A program made the translations under genes and the position numbers. Below are positions 1-7,440 of a stretch of DNA of 24,426 nucleotides, piece by piece. Each line of letters starts with the position of its first letter. The stretch's first letter is position 1. Source of the stretch: UBA9715 sp964553375 (lineage in GTDB: Bacteria > Actinomycetota > Coriobacteriia > Coriobacteriales > Eggerthellaceae). The stretch is from contig CAZKKN010000026.1 of NCBI GenBank assembly GCA_964553375.1, positions 1 through 24,426 of the forward strand, in the 5' to 3' direction. The notes under the pieces were generated by a model, which was not told the origin of the DNA, did no database searches, and worked only from the letters and a program-made list of their open reading frames with translations.

Positions 1-74
1 TCGGCAAGATGCTTCTCCATGTGCTGAAGAGCGAAAAGGATGCGAACGACGTTGCTTCCGGCATGCTTTTCTAG
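1..74 (+). CDS. 3' end of an unidentified gene (partial)
   Basis: An open frame read from base 3 runs to a TAG stop at 72-74 and would end in ...NDVASGMLF. Only 23 residues are visible, so no family can be assigned. The coding direction is supported only by the open frame and ordinary codon use. The 155 bases between this stop and the next gene show no strong terminator, only short weak hairpins such as AAGCT-ACGC-AGCTT at 148-161. Confidence 0.4.
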   Translation, partial: GKMLLHVLKSEKDANDVASGMLF

Positions 75-229
75 ATTTGTGCTTTTATCGCACCTCAGGA
101 GAATAAGATATACAACAGATGAATAGAATCTGGAAAGTTGTGCTTTGAAGCTACGCAGCTTTCGCCCCACCCTTTCAGTTTCATTCATAATACGTATATC
201 AAGTTGGATGGATTGAATGGGAGGAGCCT

Positions 230-934
230 GTGGGTTCCGGAAAAACAAATTGTGCGGTTTGCGGCAAGCCGCTTGCGTACTTCGAGGAGGCGCAGCAGGT
301 CCAGTGCGCAATCTGCGGCGCGGACGATTTGGGCCATAGCATTTGCGTGGATGGCCACTATGTTTGCGATAGCTGCCACCGCGCGGGCGGCGTTCGTTTC
401 ATCATGGAGACGTGCCGTCAAAGCGACTCAACCGACCCCATCAGGCTTGCTCAGCAAATGATGTCCCATCAATCCATCTACCCCAATGGGCCCGAGCATC
501 ATACGCTCATCGGGGCGGCGCTGCTTACCGCCTATAAGAATGCTGGTGGAGAAGTGGATTTGGATAGCGCTTTGGACGAATTGCAGATGCGCAGCATGCA
601 GGTCCCCGGTGGGAGCTGCGGCTTCTGGGGTTGTTGCGGTGCGGCCACAAGCGCCGGGCAATTCTACTCGATCATCAGTGGTTCAACCCCCATGGCGCGC
701 GATTCTTGGGGTGAGACGGCGCGATTGACCTCGCGCATCATGGGCAGGCTGGCCGATGTTGGCGGTCCGCGCTGCTGCAAGCGCACCGGGTTCATGGCCT
801 TGGAAGAAGCGGTGAGCTATGTTGCCGAAACCCGCGGTGTGGTCATGGATCGACCGGAGCGCATCGTGTGCACTTTCAAGGCCGATAACGCGGAATGCCT
901 GGGGCGGGAGTGCCCCTATTCGGGCGTATTGTGA
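230..934 (+). CDS. Cys-rich DUF5714-like protein
   Basis: The 234-residue protein starts at GTG 230, with a GGGAGGAG ribosome site five bases upstream; the ATG at 217 is in another frame. Cysteines come in pairs: C8/C11, C26/C29, C39/C46/C49, then SCGFWGCCG (C130, C135, C136), CC at 182-183 and C214/C223/C228 near the end. The N-terminal pairs look like a zinc ribbon or Fe-S site. The central SCGFWGCCGA segment followed by a conserved-looking Ser/Gly/Trp stretch matches my memory of DUF5714 proteins of anaerobes, whose function is unknown to me. It has no signal peptide or membrane helix, so it is probably cytoplasmic. The gene stands alone, 274 bases before the next start. The family call is from recall, not a search. 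Confidence 0.75.
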   Translation: MGSGKTNCAVCGKPLAYFEEAQQVQCAICGADDLGHSICVDGHYVCDSCHRAGGVRFIMETCRQSDSTDPIRLAQQMMSHQSIYPNGPEHHTLIGAALLTAYKNAGGEVDLDSALDELQMRSMQVPGGSCGFWGCCGAATSAGQFYSIISGSTPMARDSWGETARLTSRIMGRLADVGGPRCCKRTGFMALEEAVSYVAETRGVVMDRPERIVCTFKADNAECLGRECPYSGVL

Positions 935-1104
935 GCATTATCCTAACGTTATCCTGTCATTTCTCGGTCATTTTTTCAGACGCAAAGACGAGTATCCGGG
1001 CTAAAATCTGATAAAAGCCCAGGTTAAAAGCGTGTCGAAAATACTGGATTGCGCAACTCGTGATTCGACAGTACAAAAAAGTTTTTCGTAGCCAATTCGT
1101 TATA

Positions 1105-1110
1105 TATAAT
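1105..1110 (+). promoter_or_regulatory. Candidate -10 box (TATAAT) for the LRR-VWA gene
   Basis: A perfect TATAAT sits in an AT-rich patch about 100 bases before the surface-protein start. No good -35 hexamer is visible at 17 bases. Its position argues against using the in-frame TTG at 1110 as a translation start, because that codon would overlap the promoter. Confidence 0.3.
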
Positions 1111-1208
1111 TGCTTCAATCGGTAATGATTTATCAATCGAAGCAAAAAGTGAAGCGGAACCAAGCGATCAAGCGAGGCGACAGAGTGAGGCAAGGAGCAG
1201 GTGATGGT

Positions 1209-4136
1209 ATGCGGCGTTTAGAGCGGTTCATCGAGGCACGGAATACCGTGGAGGGGAAGATCATCTCGGTGATCCTCGCGTTCTTTTTGGCGTTTTCCCT
1301 ATTCAACCTTCCGGTTTTCGTAGGGTCGGCCGTGGCTGAAGATTCCATAAAGGATACCGAGATGCTTGGTAAGGCATCCGACACCATGGAGTCTGAAGAA
1401 ACCGAGCAAAACGTGGAAGCTTCTCTGCTTGCCGCGAACCAGGAGGGTAGCGAAGCGGGCGAAGATGAGTCCGGTTCCGAGGGCGAACAGGAAGGCGCTT
1501 CTGGTGAAGGGGAAGGCACCGAAACCGAGCCTGAGCCTGAGCCCACTGAGCCCTTCGTTTTCGACGCTGAAACTGGCACGTTGACCATCACGGGCATCGA
1601 GACGCTAGACAAAGATGCTTTCAATAACGCTATGAAAGAGCTTGGAATAAAGGCGACCGATGTTAAGTCTGCTGTGATAAATGATGTCAAGAACATTGCG
1701 AGCTATGGACTGTTTTATGACTATAACTATAAAGCAATGGAATCAGTGGAGTTCAACAATGTTGGCTCTATCGGGGATCATGCGTTTTTCAAGGCACCTA
1801 AGTTAACGACCCTGAAATTCAGGAATGTTGGCACTATTGAGGCTAATGCTTTTGCCGAGAGCAAAGCTGTAGTAAGTGTGGATATGGATGGCGTAACAAC
1901 AGTTGGAGATGAAGCGTTTCGTCAATGCACTGCTATGACGGACTTAGCAATGAAGAACATCATTTCATTCGGGCGATCGCCTTTCAGTTTCTGCACGGGT
2001 CTTGCTGAGGCTGATTTAGACGGTAAAGCAGACGGCATTGGTGCGTTGGGTAAAACGATGTTTTCCGACTGTGCAGGATTAAAGAAGGTAACTCTTAAGA
2101 ACTTTGAATCAGTGCCAGATAATATGCTTCAGAAATGTAGTGCGTTGGAGTCGGTCGAGATGCATTCTATTGGCACCATTGGAATGAGCATTTTCCAAAA
2201 CTGCCCCAACCTGAATGCCCTTACCATTGCAGACATAAAAACCATCGGCGAGGAAGCATTCGTCGGTGCAACCGTGAAGGAGCTCTCCCTTAACAACGTT
2301 AAGCTTGTTGGCAAAAACGCATTTGCGAGCTGCAAGAGCCTGCAGAATGTCACCATAGACAACGTTGACACGCTGGGCCAGTATGCTTTCTACAACTGCA
2401 CGGGGCTTCAAACCGTCACCATGGATCACATTCGCTTCATCGATAACTACGCTTTCTGGAACTGCCAGAACCTAACCACTATCGACAGCCTGAAGAATGT
2501 GACCGAGCGTATCAACGGCTTCGTATTCTTCAATTGCAATAATCTCAACGATCGCGCGGTGGCCGATCTGGTGAAGATGGGCTACATCGGCAGCAACGAC
2601 GCCATCATGGAGCGCGTACGTGAGATCCTCGCCGGACGCTTCCAGCTGGACGACGCCGAGGAAATCGGCGCGCTCACTCGCGACGAGGAGAATTGGCTGG
2701 TGGGCGCTATCGGCCAAAGCTCCAATTGGAACACCTACGAAAACGGCACTCAGATCATGCAGCAGGCGCGTTGGAGCGATGCCGCTGCGGGTGTGGCCGA
2801 AGTACAGGTGGACGCCTACTACACTGGCGAGAAGCAGATGGACTACATCTTCGTTGCCGATCTTTCCGCCTCTATGGCTCAGCTGGGTAATGCGGAAGAC
2901 ATGAATGCCCGTTTTTACGACATGCAATCCAAGTTGCTTGATATGACCGGGCAGCTGCTCGATACCCCCGGCTATGATTGCCGTGTCGCCGTGGTGACTT
3001 TTGGCGGCGAACATCAAAATAACGCCACAAGCGCTAGCTCGGGATTTATTTCTGATGCCACGGAAGCTGCCAACTACATTATGGGACTTGAGCCTCTTAA
3101 CGAGAACACCGACTACGGCTTAGGCATGAGGGAGGCTTTGGGGTTAGTGCAGGGCAACTCTGATCGAAATACCGTTGTGGTGTTCTTGTCCGATGGTGCT
3201 CCTAACAAGGACACATCTAAAGACCAGTATGGCACCAAGAATGCTACCGAGATCCGCAATCTTGGCGTGCCCATCTATGGCGTATTGCATTCGCCGACTT
3301 CTGGCCAGCATGATAAGGCGCTGCAAAACTTGGCGGCCGTCTGTGGCACGGATGAGAACGTCTCCGAGTCGTTTGATACTGAGTCGTTCGGCCGGGCGAT
3401 GAATGCTGCTTTCACAGCAGTGTATGGCAATAACACGGTAACCGTTCCCGTGAATGCCGAGGAATTCGACGTGAGCGATATCAGCGTAACCGCCGGTGAG
3501 GCAACTTATGCTGATGGCGTGATCACTTGGACGCTCAACGGCATGCCCTTTACCGATCACAAGCTCACCTATAGCCTCACCTTGAAAGAGGATGTTGCCA
3601 ATCGTGTGGGTACCTACACGTATAGCATCAATGATGGCGATGCCTCCTTCGGCAGTGAAGGTGGCGCTTCGGCTGGCATCAGCCTTACGGTCAGTCGCAC
3701 GGTGGAGGCTCCGGATGTTCCGGTTCCGCCCACAACTCCCGATAACCCTGTTGTCCCTGTGACGCCTGCTACTGGTGGCGGAGCGCCTGCTGGCGCTGGC
3801 GCAGGCGTTGTTCCGGCTGCTACAGCTGCTGCTGCCGCCCCCGCTGCAGCTACCGTGACCATAACGGATGACGGCACCCCGCTGGCTCAGGCTGCCGATG
3901 CCGAGCAGACAATCGCGGATGACGAGAATCCGCTGGGTGCCTTCGACGAGCCCCACTGCTGGGTGCATTGGCTGATGCTCGCGGGTATTTTGCTCACGGT
4001 CGTCTATGCTGCCGCCGTGCTGGTCAACCGCCGCAAGCAGATCAAGGACCTTGACGACCTCGAGAACAAGCTCATCGGCAGCTCTGATGCGCAGCCCGAT
4101 GCCGCCTACGTCCCTGCCGGCGCGCACATCGGCTAG
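1209..4136 (+). CDS. Leucine-rich-repeat and von Willebrand A surface protein
   Basis: The 975-residue protein is predicted to be exported and membrane-anchored. ATG 1209 was chosen because AAGGAG lies 11 bases upstream and because it gives a classical signal peptide (hydrophobic 18-38, AVA cleavage site near 43); earlier in-frame starts only add a charged leader. Next come an acidic Glu/Gly/Pro linker (about 57-117), then BspA-like LRR_5 repeats to about residue 475, with recurring 'IG..AF..C..L..V...' units. A von Willebrand A domain starts near residue 543 with the MIDAS motif DLSAS, a later Thr in NENTDYG, and LSDGAPN. It is followed by a beta-rich module, a Pro/Ala-rich stalk (about 834-894) and one membrane helix (about 917-940) with a basic cytoplasmic tail. 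There is no LPXTG. An adhesion role is inferred. The early LRR part (about 1610-2130) is visibly more AT-rich than the rest. Confidence 0.9.
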   Translation: MRRLERFIEARNTVEGKIISVILAFFLAFSLFNLPVFVGSAVAEDSIKDTEMLGKASDTMESEETEQNVEASLLAANQEGSEAGEDESGSEGEQEGASGEGEGTETEPEPEPTEPFVFDAETGTLTITGIETLDKDAFNNAMKELGIKATDVKSAVINDVKNIASYGLFYDYNYKAMESVEFNNVGSIGDHAFFKAPKLTTLKFRNVGTIEANAFAESKAVVSVDMDGVTTVGDEAFRQCTAMTDLAMKNIISFGRSPFSFCTGLAEADLDGKADGIGALGKTMFSDCAGLKKVTLKNFESVPDNMLQKCSALESVEMHSIGTIGMSIFQNCPNLNALTIADIKTIGEEAFVGATVKELSLNNVKLVGKNAFASCKSLQNVTIDNVDTLGQYAFYNCTGLQTVTMDHIRFIDNYAFWNCQNLTTIDSLKNVTERINGFVFFNCNNLNDRAVADLVKMGYIGSNDAIMERVREILAGRFQLDDAEEIGALTRDEENWLVGAIGQSSNWNTYENGTQIMQQARWSDAAAGVAEVQVDAYYTGEKQMDYIFVADLSASMAQLGNAEDMNARFYDMQSKLLDMTGQLLDTPGYDCRVAVVTFGGEHQNNATSASSGFISDATEAANYIMGLEPLNENTDYGLGMREALGLVQGNSDRNTVVVFLSDGAPNKDTSKDQYGTKNATEIRNLGVPIYGVLHSPTSGQHDKALQNLAAVCGTDENVSESFDTESFGRAMNAAFTAVYGNNTVTVPVNAEEFDVSDISVTAGEATYADGVITWTLNGMPFTDHKLTYSLTLKEDVANRVGTYTYSINDGDASFGSEGGASAGISLTVSRTVEAPDVPVPPTTPDNPVVPVTPATGGGAPAGAGAGVVPAATAAAAAPAAATVTITDDGTPLAQAADAEQTIADDENPLGAFDEPHCWVHWLMLAGILLTVVYAAAVLVNRRKQIKDLDDLENKLIGSSDAQPDAAYVPAGAHIG

Positions 4137-4463
4137 CTTGTTAGCTTGCTGGTTCGCCAGCTCGCCAACCTCATAGCTCCATCACGGCGCGGGCCTTCGG
4201 GTCCGCGCTTCTTTCTGCTGGCGGCTCTGGCATGCCTGCTTGGCTGCGCTCGCCGATTCTCCTGATCGGATAGCTCGCGATATCGCATTCTCTCTTTCCA
4301 GCTCAACCAGATATAAAGTACCGAGAAAGTAATATATATCTATCTTTATCACAGAAACTGGTGTAGTCTGAGATGTGCTTTCCGCCTATAATCGGGAAGA
4401 TAGCGCATTCGATATATTGGTTATAGCGAGATGGATGATGGACGAGAGAAGGATGCCGGCACT
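4137..4463 (+). other. Intergenic region with terminator and candidate promoter
   Basis: No gene is supported here. The region holds the terminator of the upstream gene, an AT-rich stretch from about 4310 to 4350, and a TATAAT at 4387-4392 that could serve the small membrane protein, although its -35 (TAGTCT at 17 bases) is poor. Confidence 0.5.
4187..4216 (+). terminator. Rho-independent terminator after the surface-protein gene
   Basis: GCGCGGGCC (4187-4195) pairs with GGTCCGCGC (4200-4208) around a TTCG tetraloop, with one G-T pair. A T-rich tail (TTCTTTC) follows. It lies 50 bases after the stop codon. Confidence 0.8.
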
Positions 4464-4907
4464 ATGAGAAAAAGCAATATCATAATCGTAGCAATCTTGG
4501 TGATAGCGTCGTTGGCCTTCCTTGGACTGTGGTATTACCTGAAATTCAATCTGGTGGACAATCCGCTTGATTTGGTGATCACCGTGGTTTGGTGGGTCGT
4601 CATCGTGGCGGCATGCGTGGCCATCCATCTGGCAGAGAAGCGTCGGCAGCAGAAGATCCGCACCGTGTTCGTCGCCGATGGCATGATCTACAACAGCGAG
4701 ACCGGCAATGTGGCAGCGAATACCCAGGACGGGAAAGCCTGCGTGCAGTCGATGCGTCAGATACTGAGCAACCTGGACTACAAAGACGGCGTGGCTCAGG
4801 AGCCCGAAATGGACAAGACGCGCTTCATATATGTGGTGCGCTCCCCCAAGTTCTCCGATAACGGAGCGGTGTGGGAAGGCGAAGTGGTCAGCGTGCAGCA
4901 GCCTTAG
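4464..4907 (+). CDS. Small two-helix membrane protein, paralogue of 21853-22347
   Basis: The 147-residue product starts MRKSN. ATG 4464 is preferred over ATG 4431 because AGAAGGA lies ten bases before it and because the start then aligns with the paralogue's MSRTS. Two membrane helices (about 5-25 and 34-54) are followed by a basic stretch (EKRRQQKIR) and a soluble C-terminal domain, so the tail is probably cytoplasmic. The paralogue shares the helix layout, the 'IRN/TVFV...YNSE.G' segment, an L.Y motif and the 'W.GEV' near the end. I do not recognise the family and assign no function. The TAG at 4905-4907 interrupts homology that continues downstream (see the next entry). Confidence 0.75.
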   Translation: MRKSNIIIVAILVIASLAFLGLWYYLKFNLVDNPLDLVITVVWWVVIVAACVAIHLAEKRRQQKIRTVFVADGMIYNSETGNVAANTQDGKACVQSMRQILSNLDYKDGVAQEPEMDKTRFIYVVRSPKFSDNGAVWEGEVVSVQQP

Positions 4908-4973
4908 AAACCGCGCCAATTCCAGAGCGCTCAGGAGCTGACTATGATTCTGAGCGGCAAACACGTCGCTTAA
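4908..4973 (+). pseudogene. Detached C-terminal tail beyond an in-frame amber codon
   Basis: Reading on in the same frame past the TAG gives 21 more codons to a TAA at 4971-4973. The stretch RQFQSAQELTMIL encoded here lines up with REFSNSEELADIL at the very end of the paralogue (21853-22347). The tail is therefore homologous coding sequence cut off by a single stop, either a recent nonsense mutation, a sequencing error or a readthrough site. Confidence 0.6.
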
Positions 4974-5496
4974 TAACACTTACCCTGTAGCTTATAATTC
5001 AAGGTGTTTTGAGCATTATCCTTATTAGGGCGTTGCCGAAAAAATGCGCTCACTCCCGTCTGCAAACCTCCCATAAGTGCCCTTAACTCAACTAGTTCCC
5101 CCAGGAATTGGACTTCATGCTCAGCCAGCACGGTCGAGAGGAGGCTGTGGCCAAAGGGGGGGTGGTCCGCCCTGATGCAGTGCCTGGACGTGGAGGTCAG
5201 GTGTGTATCTCAGATATGGGCTTGGACACGGGGGCGGAGCCGTACTGATGCGAAGCTCGGGCTTGTGACACGGGTATGGAACTCGGAAGTGTGGCTCGTG
5301 CATGGAACCCTGGGGCGTACGCTTCAGGCGTGTGGCCCGGGCGTGGAGCCCGGGCGTAAACCCAGGCGTAAAACCTAGACGCGAGGCTCAGGCGCGGACA
5401 ACGAGGTGAGCCCATTGTCCGCGCTAGCGAATGCGAAATGTGAAATCAGGCGAAAAGCGGTGCTTCTCGCAACGCCCAATTCTCGCAGACCGCAGC
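4974..5496. other. Non-coding region between convergent genes
   Basis: No gene is supported. Just after the readthrough stop there is a weak hairpin (AACACTT 4975-4981 with AAGGTGTT 5001-5008, then TT). The central part is filled by the degenerate tandem array listed separately. No T-tailed terminator is visible for the minus-strand transporter gene. Confidence 0.5.
5186..5398. repeat. Degenerate 13-bp tandem repeat array
   Basis: About 16 imperfect units of 12-14 bases can be lined up. Examples are GGACGTGGAGGTCA (5186), GGTGTGTATCTCA (5200), GGGCGTGGAGCCC, GGGCGTAAACCCA, GGCGTAAAACCTA and GACGCGAGGCTCA toward the end. Each unit begins with a GG(C)GTG-like core and ends with a CTCA/CCC-like core. 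The period is not a multiple of three and no start with a ribosome site reads through it, so it is not coding. Confidence 0.6.
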
Positions 5497-6765
5497 TTAT
5501 TTCGCAGCGGCGCGTTCGAGGCGCTTCATGTCGCGATTCCACAGCTTGCTGAACGGCAGCACGTCGGCCAGGGCGATCAGGGACATGATGAGCAGCACCA
5601 AGAACAGCGTCTGGCGATGATCGGCACCCACCGCCCCTTGCACCACCACGTTAAGCAGCGAACCGAACACGATTGCGAAGTTGGCGATGGAAAGGTTGAA
5701 CGGATACTTCTTGGACCCAAACCGCTGACGCGCAAACGCCGAAGCCACCACGGGCACGCTGCCGTAGCAGAACCCGCAGCAGAAGGCGCCGATTACATAA
5801 AGCACCGGCTGATCCATGGTGAACGCCAGGAAGATAGAGCCGGCGGCAGCGGTGGCGATGATGCCGTCGATCAACATGGTGATCTTCACGTTGGTCTTGT
5901 CGTAAACGATGCCCATGATCACGCGCGCCAGGCCGTTGCATGTGGAAACAAGGCCTACCAGCAGCGTTGCGAAGCCCACATCCCATCCCACAAGCTGGGC
6001 GTCGGAAGCGCAGTTGCCAATGGTGGCAAGGCCGATGGCGATAACGATGATGGCCCACACCCAGTAGATGTAGAACGTGGACGACTTCAGGATGGAATCG
6101 TTCTCGGCTGGGTTATCGGCCCCGCCGGTGGCGGCGGCCATATGCGGTGCCATCTTCTCCACGATGTCGGCCGGCGGACGGCGCAGCACCAGAGCGTTGA
6201 TCACCGTGACCACGCAGGTGGCAACGCCAATGCCGATGAACACGGTGGTAAGCCCCAGCGCAGGGATGAGGTTCACCGAAAGCGTACCCAGAATCAGCGA
6301 ACCCAGGCCAAATCCCATCATGAGCACGCCAGAGGAAAAGCCCACCTTCTCGGGGAACCACACGTTGGTGGTGGCGATGATGGAGTTGTAACCCACGCCA
6401 ACCCCCAGGCCGCCCAGCACACCGTACAGGATGTACACCACCATGATGCCGGAATAACCGAACAAGCCGCACCCCGCGAACCCGCACAGGAACAACACGG
6501 CGGCGCAGATGATGGCAGTGCGCAGCCCCAGTGCTTTCTCGATCTGCGATCCCAGGATGGATCCGACGCAGAACGCGATCATCATGATGTTGAAGGTGAG
6601 ACCCACGGCGGTCTTCTCCAACCCGAAGGCCTGGCACATGGGTGCCGCGAACATGGAGAACGCATAGATAAGGCCCAAAAACAGAAGCGTGAACGTGGAT
6701 AAAGCCAGGTAAACCGTGCGCTTACTCTTGATTTGCGCCACGCTCAAAGTGGTGTCTGCAGACAT
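5497..6765 (-). CDS. MFS transporter, oxalate/formate antiporter (OFA)-like
   Basis: The 422-residue integral membrane protein has about twelve hydrophobic helices. The ATG follows GAGGGGGAAAG, a good ribosome site. The short polar N-terminus, 'YAFSMFAAPMCQAFGLEKT' after helix 1, GLGVGVGYN in helix 4, and NVWFPEKVGFSSGV before helix 5 are typical of the OFA branch (OxlT, YhjX), which exchanges small carboxylates. The loop between the two halves is hydrophilic (about 195-225). The substrate is unknown. It is transcribed away from the LysR gene, separated from it by 675 bases of regulatory-looking DNA, so it may belong to the same regulon, but no direct evidence shows that. A peptide or sugar role cannot be excluded. 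Confidence 0.88.
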   Translation of the reverse strand: MSADTTLSVAQIKSKRTVYLALSTFTLLFLGLIYAFSMFAAPMCQAFGLEKTAVGLTFNIMMIAFCVGSILGSQIEKALGLRTAIICAAVLFLCGFAGCGLFGYSGIMVVYILYGVLGGLGVGVGYNSIIATTNVWFPEKVGFSSGVLMMGFGLGSLILGTLSVNLIPALGLTTVFIGIGVATCVVTVINALVLRRPPADIVEKMAPHMAAATGGADNPAENDSILKSSTFYIYWVWAIIVIAIGLATIGNCASDAQLVGWDVGFATLLVGLVSTCNGLARVIMGIVYDKTNVKITMLIDGIIATAAAGSIFLAFTMDQPVLYVIGAFCCGFCYGSVPVVASAFARQRFGSKKYPFNLSIANFAIVFGSLLNVVVQGAVGADHRQTLFLVLLIMSLIALADVLPFSKLWNRDMKRLERAAAK

Positions 6766-7154
6766 CTTTCCCCCTCGTTTCTTCGTTGCGGTTTTGCCTT
6801 GCGTGGGTTGTCTTGGCGCGCGTCGAACCCCCTAATCCAACGCTTCCGGAAACGCCGAGAACGCTAAAACGCATGCGTCATGCTTGGGATGCGCAACCCC
6901 ACGCAACCCTACGCCTCATAAGCATGCGCTTACAACCCCGCGCATCTTCGGCGGTTCCATGGTAATAGAGCTTACTGGATAAAAATAGGCAGTTAAGGGT
7001 TTGCGGTCTTCAACAATTGATTGCAGCGTCGTAATCGTTAGTTACTTGAAATCCGGCGACAACCTTCATAGGATGCTAGACGCCATACTTCGCCCAAGCG
7101 CGCAACTGAAGCTGTGTGTTGACTGGGGCAGCAAAAGAAGCGTGGGTGATTCTC

Positions 7155-7331
7155 TTCGCAGTTTGCCCTCTAACCTGCGAAAACTTTGGTAATCAGCCGA
7201 ACCACCCGATTCGGTTGATGAGGCTCCTCGAACCGTATCCATTACGGATCGATCCCCCATTTAGGAGCCGACCGCGCGACAGCTTGTGGAAAATCGGCCA
7301 ATCCGAAGGCCGGAATCTGCGGCTGTCGCGC
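7155..7331. promoter_or_regulatory. Cluster of four dyads upstream of the LysR promoter
   Basis: Four inverted repeats follow one another: TTCGCAG/CTGCGAA (7155-7161, 7175-7181), CCGAA/TTCGG (7197-7201, 7210-7214), CCGTA/TACGG (7233-7237, 7243-7247), and a nested one with outer arms GCGCGACAGC/GCTGTCGCGC (7274-7283, 7322-7331) and inner arms CGGCC/GGCCG (7295-7299, 7308-7312). The palindrome GGATCGATCC lies at 7246-7255. The last dyad ends two bases before a -35-like hexamer. Operator sites for the divergent pair are the likeliest role; a structured RNA is an alternative. Confidence 0.45.
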
Positions 7332-7333
7332 AC

Positions 7334-7363
7334 TTTACAAGCTGGATGTCGAAATTGTATTTT
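7334..7363 (+). promoter_or_regulatory. Candidate sigma-70-type promoter of the LysR gene
   Basis: TTTACA (7334-7339) and TATTTT (7358-7363) are separated by 18 bases. The implied transcript would start near 7370, about 70 bases before the GTG start. Confidence 0.4.
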
Positions 7364-7421
7364 AAGGCGTACTTGAGAAGACTCGCCAGAGTTAGAAGTA
7401 GTTAAAACGCACGAAATGCTT

Positions 7422-7432
7422 GGGGGGGGGGG
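7422..7432 (+). repeat. Homopolymeric G11 tract at the LysR translation start
   Basis: Eleven consecutive G residues lie eight bases before GTG 7441 and occupy the place of the ribosome binding site. An upstream ATG at 7416 is one base out of frame with the LysR gene at the present tract length. Confidence 0.9.
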
Positions 7433-7440
7433 TCGCATCA

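Larger units (their letters stand above)
6766..7440. other. Divergent intergenic region, non-coding
   Basis: The 675 bases between the OFA-type transporter (minus) and the LysR gene (plus) hold no convincing gene; the short open frames in it lack ribosome sites and resemble nothing. The part from 7155 to 7331 carries a series of dyads, followed directly by a promoter-like sequence and then a G11 tract next to the LysR start. These are listed separately. Confidence 0.6.

Noticed and set aside
1110..1208. Longer N-terminus for the surface protein from TTG 1110
   Set aside because: The codon overlaps a TATAAT box and the added residues are not part of a signal peptide; ATG 1209 has a ribosome site and a normal signal peptide.
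932..5022. GAGCATTATCCT occurring at 932-943 and 5011-5022
   Set aside because: A 12-base match without similar flanks or a consistent position; probably chance.
5431..6702. 423-codon open frame on the plus strand
   Set aside because: Antisense to the OFA-type transporter, which has a clear membrane-protein pattern and a good ribosome site; the plus-strand product is a His/Gln/Arg-rich shadow.
7001..7438. Small ORFs in the OFA-LysR intergenic region
   Set aside because: No ribosome sites, no recognisable products, and they overlap dyads and promoter-like elements.
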